This document shows positions 12,151-21,946 of a DNA stretch of 64,000 nucleotides, in pieces; within the stretch, counting starts at the first letter, position 1, and each line of letters starts with the position of its first letter. The position numbers and the translations under genes were made by a program. Origin of the DNA: Acidobacteriota bacterium (GTDB lineage Bacteria > Acidobacteriota > Terriglobia > Bryobacterales > UBA6623); contig WGMB01000009.1 in the NCBI GenBank assembly GCA_016125275.1, positions 124,001 through 188,000 of the forward strand. Direction: 5' to 3'. The notes beneath the pieces are model-generated. The model was not told the DNA's origin, did not search any database, and saw nothing but the letters and a program-made list of their open reading frames with translations.

Positions 12151-13323
12151 ATGACCCCCCAAGACCTGCTGAAGCTCAACGAAACGCTCGCCTACTACGA
12201 CCAAATCGGTTCGCTCGGGCGCGCAAAAATCCAGCGATTTCTCGACAGTCTCCTCGATCAACGCTGGCGAAAGGACATCCTCGACATCGTCGTCCGCGCC
12301 GAAGAGCCCGGCTACTTCTGGCAGTCCGGCTGGAAGATCGCCGCCCGCGCCTGGCTGCTCGCCAAGCTCATCGAGGACAAGGCCCCCGGCCCCTACCTCA
12401 TCAACGGCGACTGGCAGCCGCCCGCCAAACCCGTCGTCGACGCCTGGGTCCTCAAGCTCCAGACCACCTACGAGGACCAGCTCCGCCGCGAGATCACCGA
12501 GTGCTTCAGCTTCGCTCGCGACCTCAAGGGCCTGGCGGCTTTGATGAACAGCCCCAGCCGAGGCCTCTGGGACGTTGGCAAGTTCAGCGACCCCGTCCAC
12601 CACAACCCGCTCCACTTTCGCTACATCGTCTACTCCATGGTGGCGAGCGTAAACATGCCGTTCGTTGTGCCCGGGCCCGACCCGCGCTCGGACTACCTCA
12701 AGAACAGCCTCAACGGCTACCTCAACCAAGTCGGCCTGGGCTACCAGCTCAACTGCGCCCAGTACTACTTGGAGCACCCCACCGTGCTGCACGCTGAGCT
12801 GCTGAGCTGCTCGCTCATCTCCAATGAATTTCCCCGCACCTACCGCGACTCGCCCTTCGGCTTCATCCTCCGCGCACCCAAGCAGAACATCTGCTTCGCC
12901 AAAGCCTCCGACGCCGCGCTCAGCAACGCCGAAGGCCGCGCCGACGCCCTCGTCGGCAAGTCCCACAGCGAGCGGTTGACCGTCGTCAGCAGCGCCATGG
13001 AGACCCTCGTCGGCATGTACGAGGCCAACCTCGATTCGCCCGACAAGATCCTGCTCGACAGCCGCGGCGGCAACCACAACGAGCTCGGCATCGTCGGCTC
13101 CATCTCCGGGCTCAAGGTCCAGCCCAGCGCCATCTTCGTCAAGGTCACCCCGGACGCCTATCTCTGGCAGTCCTTCGTGCAGACGGCCACGGCCAACAAC
13201 CTGCTGCCGGTCCTCACCCAATGCGCGACGACGCTGGGCATCCCCATCGTCGCCATCCCCGACCGGCGCGGAGCCGCCTCGGCGGTGGACTTCACCGCCT
13301 GGTTCCCCAACGGCAAAATCTAG
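12151..13323 (+). CDS. Unrecognised 390-residue cytoplasmic protein
   Basis: I do not recognise a family. No signal peptide or membrane segment is visible. Rough layout: an alpha-helical N-terminal half (residues 1-190) with many Trp and charged residues, then a mixed half with EFPRTYRDSPFGFILRAP around residue 230 and a hydrophobic C-terminal block (LGIPIVAIPDRRG). The GFILRAPKQNI stretch faintly recalls a strand motif of some ADP-ribosyltransferase-like proteins, but I cannot identify the catalytic residues, so this is only a hint. It stands alone on plus, and its stop overlaps by 4 bp the stop of the convergent cupin gene. Confidence 0.75.
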   Translation: MTPQDLLKLNETLAYYDQIGSLGRAKIQRFLDSLLDQRWRKDILDIVVRAEEPGYFWQSGWKIAARAWLLAKLIEDKAPGPYLINGDWQPPAKPVVDAWVLKLQTTYEDQLRREITECFSFARDLKGLAALMNSPSRGLWDVGKFSDPVHHNPLHFRYIVYSMVASVNMPFVVPGPDPRSDYLKNSLNGYLNQVGLGYQLNCAQYYLEHPTVLHAELLSCSLISNEFPRTYRDSPFGFILRAPKQNICFAKASDAALSNAEGRADALVGKSHSERLTVVSSAMETLVGMYEANLDSPDKILLDSRGGNHNELGIVGSISGLKVQPSAIFVKVTPDAYLWQSFVQTATANNLLPVLTQCATTLGIPIVAIPDRRGAASAVDFTAWFPNGKI

Positions 13324-13706
13324 CCGCCGGCCGTCGGCCAGTGGTCTTCCACCCGGACCGCCTCATCGGCGCCCGGCCAGGGCGGCATCGTGGCGATCAG
13401 GAACCGCAGCGGAGCGTCGCCGTCATTGCGGAACTGGAAGTGCGCGCCCAGCGGAATGTCCAGCGAGACGCCCGGCTCGAAGGCCGTGACCTCCTCGCGG
13501 CCTTCGAGCCGGCGCCAAACCTCTCCGCGCCCCTCCAGGCAGTACCAGATCTCTTCCACCGTGAGGTGCCGCACCGCCAGCGACACCCCGCCGGCCGGCA
13601 GCGTGCAGTGTACGGTGGAGGCCCTCTCGTTGCCCGCCAAAAAGCGAATCTCGGAGCCGTCCGGAGCGACAGCGCTGACATCTTCAGGGAGCTTGGTCGT
13701 CTGCAT
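13320..13706 (-). CDS. Cupin-domain protein
   Basis: A 128-residue single-domain protein with cupin-like pattern. Motif 1 region is RHLTVEEIWYCLEGRGEVW and motif 2 region is PGVSLDIPLGAHFQFRN, with a His in each block and a Glu in the first. Members bind a metal and act as isomerases, dioxygenases or sensors; nothing here tells which. It is the last gene of the minus-strand run that begins with the M36 peptidase, 9 bp after the serine hydrolase. Confidence 0.8.
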   Translation of the reverse strand: MQTTKLPEDVSAVAPDGSEIRFLAGNERASTVHCTLPAGGVSLAVRHLTVEEIWYCLEGRGEVWRRLEGREEVTAFEPGVSLDIPLGAHFQFRNDGDAPLRFLIATMPPWPGADEAVRVEDHWPTAGG

Positions 13707-13715
13707 CGTTCTCGT

Positions 13716-14783
13716 TCACGGGGCCAGCAGGATCTCGAGCACGCCCTCGCACAGCTCCGGCAGCCCGGAGTAGCCCTCCAGGTTCGCCATCGCCGCCAGC
13801 GCCACGCCCCGCTCCGGCAGCAGGATCAGCCGCGTCGTAGCCCCTTGTTGCCCGCCGGAGTGGAACACCCGCTTCATGCCGTCCTTCTCTGCGATCATCC
13901 AGCTCAGCCCCGCCCGGCTGACCTTCCCGTCGAGCGTGCGTTGGGGCGTGAACATCTCTTCCACCGTCTCGGGCTCCAGCAGCCGTCCTTCCTGCAGAGC
14001 CATCGCGAAGCGCGTCAGGTCCCCGGCCGTCGACACCAGCCCGCCGCCCGGAATCTTCACGCTCGTATCCGCCAGATCGCAGTTGCGCAACTTCCCCGCC
14101 GCATCCATCCGGTAGCCCCGTGCGCGGTGCGGAATGATGTCCTCCACCGCGTCCGTGCGCGTCGACCACATCGCCGCCGGCTCCAGCACCGTCTTCGTCA
14201 GCGTCGTCACGAACTCCTCGCCCGAAGCCCCCTCCACGGCCGCCCCCAGCAGGTTGAAGCCGTAGGTGCTGTAGGAGTACTTCTCCCCCGGCTGGAACAG
14301 CAGCGGGTCGTCTTGAAAGACCGTCAGCCCGTCGGCCACATGCTCGTAGTGCGCCGTGCTGCGGAACTCCTCGCCCTGGTAGTGCCGTATGCCGGAGAGA
14401 TGCCCCAGGATCTGCCGCACCGTGATCGGCCAACGCTTCTCCGGAAAGCTCGGCACGTAGCGTTGAATCCGGACGTCCAAATCCATCCGGCCCAGCTCCA
14501 CCTGCCGCATCAGGGCCACGGCCGTCATCGGCTTGGCGATCGAGGCGGTGCGGTAGCGCGTGTCCGGCCGGGCGGGAACGCCGTGCTCCACGTCCGCCAG
14601 CCCAAATCCCTTCTCCCACAGCACCCGGCCGTCGATGGCGATCGCCGCCGACAAACCCGGCGCGCCGCCCTCCAGCCGCTTCGCCTCGATCAGCCGCTCG
14701 ATCGCCGCCAGCTTGTCCGCATCGAGCCGCTGCCCCGCCGCCGGAAGCGAGAGGAGCAGAAGCGCGAGCAGCCGGCGGGTCAT
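13716..14783 (-). CDS. Serine hydrolase of the beta-lactamase/DD-peptidase (class C-like) family
   Basis: A 355-residue protein that acts outside the cytoplasm. The ATG at 14783 gives a Sec signal peptide (MTRRLLALLLLSLPAAG); an upstream ATG at 14819 would bury it. The nucleophile motif S-x-x-K is present in TASIAKPMTA, and the third motif HSG in VFHSGGQQG. The second motif reads YST (YSTYGFNLLGA) rather than the usual YSN, so activity may differ from penicillin-binding enzymes. Members are often esterases or D-aminopeptidases rather than true beta-lactamases, so no resistance function is claimed. Confidence 0.88.
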   Translation of the reverse strand: MTRRLLALLLLSLPAAGQRLDADKLAAIERLIEAKRLEGGAPGLSAAIAIDGRVLWEKGFGLADVEHGVPARPDTRYRTASIAKPMTAVALMRQVELGRMDLDVRIQRYVPSFPEKRWPITVRQILGHLSGIRHYQGEEFRSTAHYEHVADGLTVFQDDPLLFQPGEKYSYSTYGFNLLGAAVEGASGEEFVTTLTKTVLEPAAMWSTRTDAVEDIIPHRARGYRMDAAGKLRNCDLADTSVKIPGGGLVSTAGDLTRFAMALQEGRLLEPETVEEMFTPQRTLDGKVSRAGLSWMIAEKDGMKRVFHSGGQQGATTRLILLPERGVALAAMANLEGYSGLPELCEGVLEILLAP

Positions 14784-14815
14784 GGTTGGCGTCAAGGATA
14801 GCAGCCCCCGCCGGC

Positions 14816-15937
14816 TCAACGGCCCTCGGCCAGCGCCCGCACGCGCTCGTCGTTCACCCGCAGCACGCCGAAGGCGTTGTCGTTCTGCGCCGTCACGTAC
14901 AGCAGGCCGTCGCGGTACGCCAGGTCGTGGGCGTTGTCATAACGGACCTCGCCGTCGGCCTCCAGCGCCCGCGTCGCCAGCAGCTCCCCGCCCCTATACT
15001 GCGCCAGCGACCTCGGCCGCGCCGGGTCGGAGACGTCGATCGCCTCCACGCACTCGCCGCCGGCCACGAACAGCGCCTTCCCGGCGACGGTCAGTCCCGT
15101 GGCATCGATGTCGCACACCGGCATGTTGGCCGTCTGGCGAGGCTGCCAGGGGTCCCGTAGGTCCACGATCGCCACGCGGTCCGGCACGAAGGCGCCCACG
15201 TAGGCGAACCCGTCCGCCGCCGCCACGCGGTTGGCGCCGCCCAGGTCGAAGGCCCCGCCCGCCCCCACCGCCGGCAGACCGCCTCCGGCCTCCCATCGCT
15301 CCGGCGGCAGCAGCGCATCCCCGTCGAAAACCTTGTAGACCCGCAGCGCCGCCTCAGTGTCGCGCGCGGTGTCGACCACCACGATGCGTTCCTCGTCCAG
15401 CATCGCCACGTCGTGCGGGCTTCGCTGGCCGCCCTTTTCGAGCGTCGCCACGCTCGCCGCCAGACGCGGGCGCCGCGGGTCGGCGATGTCGAACACCGCC
15501 ACATACCCGCTCTTGCAGGCCGCGAAGACGGAATCGCCCCGCCGCGCCATGCCGTTGATGCGGTCCACGCGCGGGCGGTCCTCGACCGTCGCCACGATCG
15601 CCGGCGCCGCCGGGTTCGACACATCCACGACGTGCAGGTCCCGCGAGCCCAACAGCAGCAGCCCGTCGCCGATCGGCAACACCGTCTCGGCGTCGCCAAG
15701 GCCGCTCAGCGAACCCGCCAACCGCGGCCTTCCGGGCTCCGAAACATCCACCAGCGCCAGCGAGCCGCCCTTGCCCGGGACCGCGGCGATGTCCCCCAGC
15801 AATTCCACGTCATGGGCCCGGGCCAGCGCGCCGTCGTCGCGCAGTCGCCCAATCAGCTCCAGCCCCGGGCGCTCCGCCGCCGGCGGCGCCGAGCCGCAAG
15901 CCGCCAACGCCAGCCATGCAATCCATGCGCCCCGCAC
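14816..15937 (-). CDS. LVIVD-repeat lipoprotein
   Basis: A 373-residue lipoprotein: LALAACGSAPP gives a lipobox ending at Cys about residue 14. The mature part is a series of strand repeats ending in phrases such as SLALVDVSEPGRPRL, HVVDVSNPAAP, YVAVFDIADPRRPRL, VAIVDLRDPWQP and EAIDVSDPARPRSL. These are the LVIVD repeats thought to form a beta-propeller at the cell surface. Function is unknown; no enzyme motif is visible. It lies 33 bp downstream of the HemG-like gene and 32 bp upstream of the serine hydrolase start. Confidence 0.88.
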   Translation of the reverse strand: MRGAWIAWLALAACGSAPPAAERPGLELIGRLRDDGALARAHDVELLGDIAAVPGKGGSLALVDVSEPGRPRLAGSLSGLGDAETVLPIGDGLLLLGSRDLHVVDVSNPAAPAIVATVEDRPRVDRINGMARRGDSVFAACKSGYVAVFDIADPRRPRLAASVATLEKGGQRSPHDVAMLDEERIVVVDTARDTEAALRVYKVFDGDALLPPERWEAGGGLPAVGAGGAFDLGGANRVAAADGFAYVGAFVPDRVAIVDLRDPWQPRQTANMPVCDIDATGLTVAGKALFVAGGECVEAIDVSDPARPRSLAQYRGGELLATRALEADGEVRYDNAHDLAYRDGLLYVTAQNDNAFGVLRVNDERVRALAEGR

Positions 15938-15970
15938 GGGCCCCAGCGTAGGCCTCCGTCCACTCGGCCG

Positions 15971-16519
15971 TCAATGCTTCGCCGAAGCCGCCGGAACCGT
16001 CGCCGCCACGTCCCTCGCAAAGCGCAGCACCGAGTCCCAGTCCGTGTACTCGTAATCGTGCGCCGTATCGGTCGCCCCGCCCTCCTTGGCCGCGATCCGC
16101 CGCATGATCAGCTTCTTCAGCAGCCCGTACCGGCTGTACGCCAAAGCCCCCGCAAAGCAGGCCAGCGACTCGGGCCGCCAGCCCGTCTTGAACAGGAACG
16201 CGTCAGCCAGCCGCTTCGCCTCCGCTTGCTCGTTGGGGTCTTCCGACGCCGCCGCCAGACTCACTGAAAAGAACCCGCCGTGGGTCTTTTCCAGCACCTC
16301 CAGGTGCGTCTTCACCCACTCCAGCACCGCCCGCTCGTGCCGCCCGGCGTGCACCGGCGACCCGACCACCACCGCGCCGTAACCGCTCGGCGAGGGTGCG
16401 TCCTGAGCGCGCGAAACCTCCGCTTCATGGCCATCCGCCCGTAGCGCCCCGGCAATCTCGTGGGCGATGTGGGCCGTCTGTCCTTCACACGTGGCGTACA
16501 CGATCAGGATCTTTGCCAT
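15971..16519 (-). CDS. hemG: Flavodoxin-fold protein, HemG-like protoporphyrinogen oxidase
   Basis: A 182-residue flavodoxin-type protein starting KILIVYATCEGQTAHIA, whose phosphate-binding loop (YATCEGQT) binds FMN. Length and later blocks (FAGALAYSRYGLLKKLIM, then DYEYTDWDSVLRFARD) match the menaquinone-dependent protoporphyrinogen IX dehydrogenase HemG (haem synthesis, inner face of the membrane) better than plain flavodoxins. The symbol is a likely but not certain call. Its start lies 4 bp after the stop of the M36 gene, with GGAG (within TGGAGTAG) as ribosome site, so it is co-transcribed with a secreted peptidase, an odd partner. Confidence 0.8.
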   Translation of the reverse strand: MAKILIVYATCEGQTAHIAHEIAGALRADGHEAEVSRAQDAPSPSGYGAVVVGSPVHAGRHERAVLEWVKTHLEVLEKTHGGFFSVSLAAASEDPNEQAEAKRLADAFLFKTGWRPESLACFAGALAYSRYGLLKKLIMRRIAAKEGGATDTAHDYEYTDWDSVLRFARDVAATVPAASAKH

Positions 16520-16523
16520 GTTT

Positions 16524-19500
16524 CTACTCCATGACCATCTGCAGCACCTGTTGCACGGACATCTCCATAGGCTCCAGCCGCATCCGGTCCAGCGTCACGT
16601 CCAGGTAGTAGCTGTCGGTCCAGGACGCTCGCGCCGCCGTCGGCGCCACCCCGCTCGACGGCGTATAGGCTGGAAACACCGCCGTCGCGTCCAGAGAGCC
16701 GTCCACGTAAACCGCCGCCCTCCGGCTCACGCCGTCGAAGGTTACCGCCACATGCGTCCACCGCCCCGGCGTCAGCGCCGAGCCGGACAGCAGCCAGGGG
16801 CTCGACGCCGGTCGGCCGGCCACGCAGACGATCACCCGCCCCGAGCCGTGCAGCCCCACGTACCAGCCCCGGTAGTCGCCGTCATAGGTGGAGAACAGCG
16901 TCCCCCACGACCCCGGCAGCGCGTTCGGCTTGACCCACGCCGACCAAGTGAACGCCGGCGCGTTCCAGGCCGGGTCCGCCGGCAGCAGGCCCACGTCCGG
17001 CCGCCCTTGGAACCGTCGCGCCCCGCCGAACAGCCCTGCTTCGGGAACCCCTCCCGAACCCGCCAGCACGCCGTCCCGGCCGCCCGGCCCCGCGTCCCGA
17101 AACGCCGCTCCCGCCTCCGCCGTCGTCTCATCGAGCTCCCAGCGCCCCAATGGCGCCGGACGCCGCGCCGCGTCGAGCTCCGCAAAGTCCGCCGCCACTT
17201 CCTCCGCTGACCGCTCGTAGTCATACAGCTTCACCCGGTCAGCGGCGTGCTTCAGCCACCCCGTCGCCCCCCACGAAGCCTTCCCAAACGTCGGCCGCAC
17301 GCCGGAAGCCGGCGCCCAGGCCCCAAACACCGCGCTGCCGGCGCGCTCGCCGTCCACGTAAATCAACCCCCGCCGCGACGGCCCGTCGAAGGTCGCCTCC
17401 ACGTGGTGCCAGCGCCCCAGCGTCAGCCCCTTGCTCGACAGCAACCACGGTCGCGACGCCGGCGGCCCCGTCACGCACAAGATCACCCGCGCGTCCTTGT
17501 AGACGCCCACGTACCAGCCGCCCACGTCGCCGTCGTAGGTGGAGAACAGCACGCCCCAGCTCTGCGGCGTCTCGTCGATGCGAACCCAGGCCGAGTAGCT
17601 GAAGCTCTGCGTCAGCAGCGCCGCATCGGCGTCGGCCGAAGCCCCGTCCGGCCAACCCTCGAAGCGCCGCGCCGCGCCGCTCAGGCCCGCCATCGGCCGC
17701 GTGCGGTCGGCCGCCGTGGTCGCATTGCGCCCGCCCACGCCGTCCACCAGCGCGACGCCCGCCCCCACGCCGGTCTCGTCCAGCTCCCAGCGGGCCACCA
17801 GCGATCCCGGAGCCGGGGTCGGCTCGGGCTGCGCCGCCGGAGGAGTCCACGAGGCCGCATCCGCCGCCAGCTCCGCCGCCGACCAAGGCCTCGCCTCGAT
17901 CCGTAGCTCATCCACATCGAACCGCGTAAACCGCGTCGCCGACCCCGCCGCCCGCCCCACCGTGAACTGCCCGTCGGCGCGCGGCTTCATGCCCGCCGCC
18001 AGCACGCTCTGCGCCGCCAACTTGCCGTCCAGGTAGAGCTGCGCCTGCTTCGACCAGGCCCTGTGCACCAGCGCCACGCGCCGCCACACGCCCAGCCCGA
18101 AAGGCTGCGGAGCCGTCACCGTCTCCGGCCCCGGCGCTCCGCCGAACGTCGCATACGGCCGCCCGTCAGCCCTCACGCCGACCTCCCAGCCGCTCGTCGC
18201 CCCCAGGTCCCCCGCCATCACGCCGCCGTTCGAGCTCGCCGGCAGCGCATTCAGCCGAGCCCAGAACAGCGCCGTAAAGTCGTCCGGGTTGAGCTGCTCG
18301 TGGTTCACCGCCAGCGCCGCGTCGGCCGCGCCGTCCAGCCGCAGCGCCTCATTGGCCACCCCGGGGATCGACAGCCCGCTCAGAGCCGCCGCCCGCCGGT
18401 TATTGCCGCTCGAGTCCGCTCCCCGGTCGGCCGCCGGAAAGCTCCACAGCGCCGGCGTCGCCAGGTTCACGATCGGCGCCGGCGGCGAAAACGAGGCGTA
18501 GTCGGCCGCAATCTCCTCCGCCGTGCGGACGCCCCGCTCCACCCGCGCCTCATCCAGGGCTCCCCGCAAAAAGTAGTTCTCCGTCCACGAAGCCTTCCCC
18601 AGCGTCACCGCATGCGAGACGTCCGGCTCGAGCCCCGGAAAGCGCGCCACGCGGTCCAGAACGCCGTCCACATACAGCCGCGCCTCGTTGGTCCCCCGGT
18701 CGTAGGTCGCCGTCAGCATGTGCCAGCGGCCGGACTGCAAGGTCGCCTGCGAGAGCAGCCACGGCGCCGAATCCGGCGGCTGCGCGGCCATCCACACCGC
18801 CCGGGGCCCCGGCGCCACGCCCAAGTACCAGCCCTTGAAGCTCGTCCCGCCAAAGGCCGACACCAGCAGCCCCGGCTTGGTCGGCGCCTCGCTCAGCCGC
18901 ACCCAGGCCCGCACCGTAAAGCGGTCGGGAACCTCCAGCGGCGCTCCCGTCGACAAGCCTTCCGTCCAGCCATTGAGCCGCTGCGCCAGCCCCCGCGCGC
19001 CCTCGATCGTCAGCCCCGGCCCGCCGCCCTCGAACGACCACTCCGCCAGCACGCCGGTCGGCTCCGGCGGCGCCGCCAGCGTCAGCGTCACCGGCACCTC
19101 CGTCGTCCCCGCCGCTCCCGCGCTGACGCGCACCACGCCCGCATAGGCCCCCGGAGTCGAGCCCGTCGCCGTCACCGTCACTTGGCCGGGCGCCCCGCCC
19201 GTCGCGGGGCTCGCCTGCAGCCAGCCCGCCCCCGCGGTCACCGCCGCCGTCCAGCTCAGCGTTCCGCCGCCGCTGTTGCGGATCTCCAGCGCCGCCGGCG
19301 CAACCGGCGTCCCGGCCACGCCCTGCAACGTCAGCGCCGCCGGCTGCACGCTCAGCCGCGGAGCCTCGGCCAACACCGGCAGCACCTGGATGTCGTCGAG
19401 ATACCAGCCCTCGTAGTTGTTGTTCGCGCTGGTGAAGGTGTCGAACTCGAAGCGCAGCCGAATCGTCCGGCCGGCAAAGCGCGACAGGTTCACCCGGTGC

Positions 19501-21821
19501 CGCACGAAGCCCTCGCCTGGCGTGGGATGCGCCAAGTGCGTCACCGCCTGCCAGGCCCCTCCGTCGGCCGAAACCCACAGCCGCCCCGAATCCAGGTTCA
19601 GATACGGCCCGTACACCCCGCCCAGGTAGTACCGCCGCCAAAAGCCCTCGTTGCGCAGCACCTGCTGCCACTCCACCGTCGCGCCGGCCGCGCCGGTCAG
19701 GTCGATCGGCGGCGAAACCAGCTCGCCCGCCTCCCTCTGGCCCGTCTGGTAGTCCGCCGCATCGGCCCGCCCGAAGCGCCAGGAGTAGCCGCCCGTGGCC
19801 GCCCGCCGCGTCGAACGGTGCCACAGCCCCGTCGCCGTCCAGCCTGAAGCCGCCTCGGCGCCCTCGCTCAGCAGCGCAGCCCCCGCCGCCGGCGGCGCTC
19901 CGCCGCAGTAGGTCGGCCGGTCGAAGGCCTCATACACGCTCACCGCCGTATCAGCCGCCTCGCCGCTCGCCACCGCGTTCAGCGCCGCCGAGGCTCCCAT
20001 GCCCCGCGCTGCGAACGCCGCCCACACCGCGCAAGCCCTCTCGCCGCCCAACGCCATCGCCTCGGCGGCCTGCAGCAAGGCGTCGCGCGCGTCCAGAAAC
20101 GACGGCCGCGACGGCGTCATCTTCAGCGCCTCGATCAGCAGCCGCGGAAAAGCCTCCGCCCCCACCGCCTGCCGCACATCCCACAGCGCTGACGCCCACA
20201 CCTCGCCGTCGGCGTGCGACTCCGGCAGCCCCGCCAACTGGTTCGACGGCGGCAGCAGCGTCACCCGCCGCACGCCCACCTGCCCGAACGTCAGCCCGCT
20301 CTGGTCGTAGCGCACCGTCCGCACGCCCGTCGAAGCGTTCGTGGAGGAGTACTCGCCGATCCGCGGCTCACCCGTGAAGGCGAACGCAAACGCATCCGAC
20401 CAGCCCTCTGACAGCCCCGCGCTCTGCAGCAGATACAGCGAGGCCGCGTTGAGCGGCCCGCCCACCAGCCGCGACGTCACGCCGTGGGCGTACTCATGGG
20501 TCAGGATGTCGCCGTCCAGCGCCGCGTCCCGCCGCACGCCCGGGTACAGGCCCACGTTCAGCCGCGGCGCGATGCCGTCGGGCGGCGTCAGAAACGTGGC
20601 GTTGCTCGGCGTCGCGCCGTCGTGGATGTCCACCCGCACCGCATCGCCGGTTCCCCCGCCCCGTCCGAAGTTCACCGCCTGGAAGTTCCCGTCCGGCTCC
20701 TTGAAGCCCAGCCCGTACAGCCAATCGTGCAGCGCATTGGTCCAATAGAAGGCGTTCACGAGCGCGAAGGCTCGGTCCGGCGCCGGGTCGTTGGTCAGCT
20801 TGTAGGAGTCGCTGAAGGGGAAGACCAGCGAGCCGTTCACCACCGCCGCCCGGCCGTCGCACACCTCGTCGCCGTTGAGGTCGAAGCACACGTCGGCGTT
20901 GTTGCCGAAGGTCCCCGAGCCGTCGGTCCAGCACCCGCCGGCCGCCGGTCCCCCGGCTCCGGGCGCGGGATAGACGCCCGCCGGACAAGCCCCGCCCGCC
21001 TGCGCCGGCCACCCCGACAGCGCCTGCACGGCCGGTGCGCCGGCGTCCGGATGGGGCGTCTGCGGAGCCCTCAGCACCGATCCCTGCGGCGTAGCCTCCC
21101 GCGCCAGGTTGAAGCTGAACAGGATGCGGCCGTCAACGGCGTCCACCGCCATCTCATACGGCTCCAGATACAAGCGCCAGGCCGGCCGCGCCTCGTCGCC
21201 CAGCGGAAACCAAACCAGGCTCGCCCGCACGGGTTCGCGCAGGTCGGGATGACGGAGAACGGTGGGGCGGGAAGGTTCGGACGAAGCGGACAGGATCTCC
21301 CAGGCGGCTTGCCGCGGCTGGTCCGGATCCAGTGCGCGTAGCGCGACCGCGGCGGCTTGGGCGGGCTCGAGCGTCAGCTCGAGCCCGCGTGGAGGGCGCG
21401 GCAGCCGCCCCCTGTGCAGTCGCAGCAGCCGCCCCGCCGGGTCCAGGTGGGCGATCACATCCCCCTCGTAGACCGGAATCCCCCCAAAGCGCGTCTGCAT
21501 CACCACCCGCTCGATCGAGCCGTCCGCGCTCGACGAGCGCGACACCGTGGCGTACTCCGGCGGCCCGGCCCCGGGCCGCCGCAGCGCCGGAGCCGACAGA
21601 AAGCCCTCCACGATGCTCTCGGCGTCCCGCGGGTCCGGCGGCGTCAGCGCTTCGCCCAGCCGATACAGCTCCGCCGGAGGCGTCCCGTCCGCCGGCCGCG
21701 TGGCAAACCGCACGTCATGCGCGTCGAGCTCCTCAACGCTCTGAGCCTGCCCAATGGATGCGAGGGAAACGGCCGTCGCCATGGTCCACAACCAGAGGGC
21801 GCGCCGGCTGTACGACGACAT
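16524..21821 (-). CDS. Secreted M36 (fungalysin-like) metallopeptidase with BACON-like and four LamG domains
   Basis: A 1765-residue Sec-exported protein (signal peptide ending near SIGQAQS). After a propeptide-like region the M36 peptidase carries the zinc site H442-E443-x-x-H446 (HEYAH) and the third ligand E472 in LSEGWSD. Later parts: a domain with bound strands at about 640-820, a BACON-like Ig domain near 825-910, and four concanavalin/LamG domains (about 920-1110, 1120-1310, 1320-1510 and 1520-1750). LamG3 and LamG4 are near copies of each other. LamG domains usually bind glycans, so the enzyme may attack substrate bound to polysaccharide. A ribosome site GAGGG precedes the ATG. Confidence 0.9.
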   Translation of the reverse strand: MSSYSRRALWLWTMATAVSLASIGQAQSVEELDAHDVRFATRPADGTPPAELYRLGEALTPPDPRDAESIVEGFLSAPALRRPGAGPPEYATVSRSSSADGSIERVVMQTRFGGIPVYEGDVIAHLDPAGRLLRLHRGRLPRPPRGLELTLEPAQAAAVALRALDPDQPRQAAWEILSASSEPSRPTVLRHPDLREPVRASLVWFPLGDEARPAWRLYLEPYEMAVDAVDGRILFSFNLAREATPQGSVLRAPQTPHPDAGAPAVQALSGWPAQAGGACPAGVYPAPGAGGPAAGGCWTDGSGTFGNNADVCFDLNGDEVCDGRAAVVNGSLVFPFSDSYKLTNDPAPDRAFALVNAFYWTNALHDWLYGLGFKEPDGNFQAVNFGRGGGTGDAVRVDIHDGATPSNATFLTPPDGIAPRLNVGLYPGVRRDAALDGDILTHEYAHGVTSRLVGGPLNAASLYLLQSAGLSEGWSDAFAFAFTGEPRIGEYSSTNASTGVRTVRYDQSGLTFGQVGVRRVTLLPPSNQLAGLPESHADGEVWASALWDVRQAVGAEAFPRLLIEALKMTPSRPSFLDARDALLQAAEAMALGGERACAVWAAFAARGMGASAALNAVASGEAADTAVSVYEAFDRPTYCGGAPPAAGAALLSEGAEAASGWTATGLWHRSTRRAATGGYSWRFGRADAADYQTGQREAGELVSPPIDLTGAAGATVEWQQVLRNEGFWRRYYLGGVYGPYLNLDSGRLWVSADGGAWQAVTHLAHPTPGEGFVRHRVNLSRFAGRTIRLRFEFDTFTSANNNYEGWYLDDIQVLPVLAEAPRLSVQPAALTLQGVAGTPVAPAALEIRNSGGGTLSWTAAVTAGAGWLQASPATGGAPGQVTVTATGSTPGAYAGVVRVSAGAAGTTEVPVTLTLAAPPEPTGVLAEWSFEGGGPGLTIEGARGLAQRLNGWTEGLSTGAPLEVPDRFTVRAWVRLSEAPTKPGLLVSAFGGTSFKGWYLGVAPGPRAVWMAAQPPDSAPWLLSQATLQSGRWHMLTATYDRGTNEARLYVDGVLDRVARFPGLEPDVSHAVTLGKASWTENYFLRGALDEARVERGVRTAEEIAADYASFSPPAPIVNLATPALWSFPAADRGADSSGNNRRAAALSGLSIPGVANEALRLDGAADAALAVNHEQLNPDDFTALFWARLNALPASSNGGVMAGDLGATSGWEVGVRADGRPYATFGGAPGPETVTAPQPFGLGVWRRVALVHRAWSKQAQLYLDGKLAAQSVLAAGMKPRADGQFTVGRAAGSATRFTRFDVDELRIEARPWSAAELAADAASWTPPAAQPEPTPAPGSLVARWELDETGVGAGVALVDGVGGRNATTAADRTRPMAGLSGAARRFEGWPDGASADADAALLTQSFSYSAWVRIDETPQSWGVLFSTYDGDVGGWYVGVYKDARVILCVTGPPASRPWLLSSKGLTLGRWHHVEATFDGPSRRGLIYVDGERAGSAVFGAWAPASGVRPTFGKASWGATGWLKHAADRVKLYDYERSAEEVAADFAELDAARRPAPLGRWELDETTAEAGAAFRDAGPGGRDGVLAGSGGVPEAGLFGGARRFQGRPDVGLLPADPAWNAPAFTWSAWVKPNALPGSWGTLFSTYDGDYRGWYVGLHGSGRVIVCVAGRPASSPWLLSGSALTPGRWTHVAVTFDGVSRRAAVYVDGSLDATAVFPAYTPSSGVAPTAARASWTDSYYLDVTLDRMRLEPMEMSVQQVLQMVME

Positions 21822-21946
21822 ACCATTCCCTCATCGTCCAGCCAACGCAATCTTGGAGCGCCGCGCCCTTGGGCCCGCCGCGGGGTCGCGTATCCTAAAG
21901 GTTTGCCGCGGACGCGCTCGTTCGGCGCCGCGCACCCAGCAAGTCC

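Noticed and set aside
13716-14783. Calling the serine hydrolase a beta-lactamase resistance gene
   Set aside because: SxxK and HSG motifs are shared by esterases and peptidases, and the YST motif departs from YSN; resistance is not supported.
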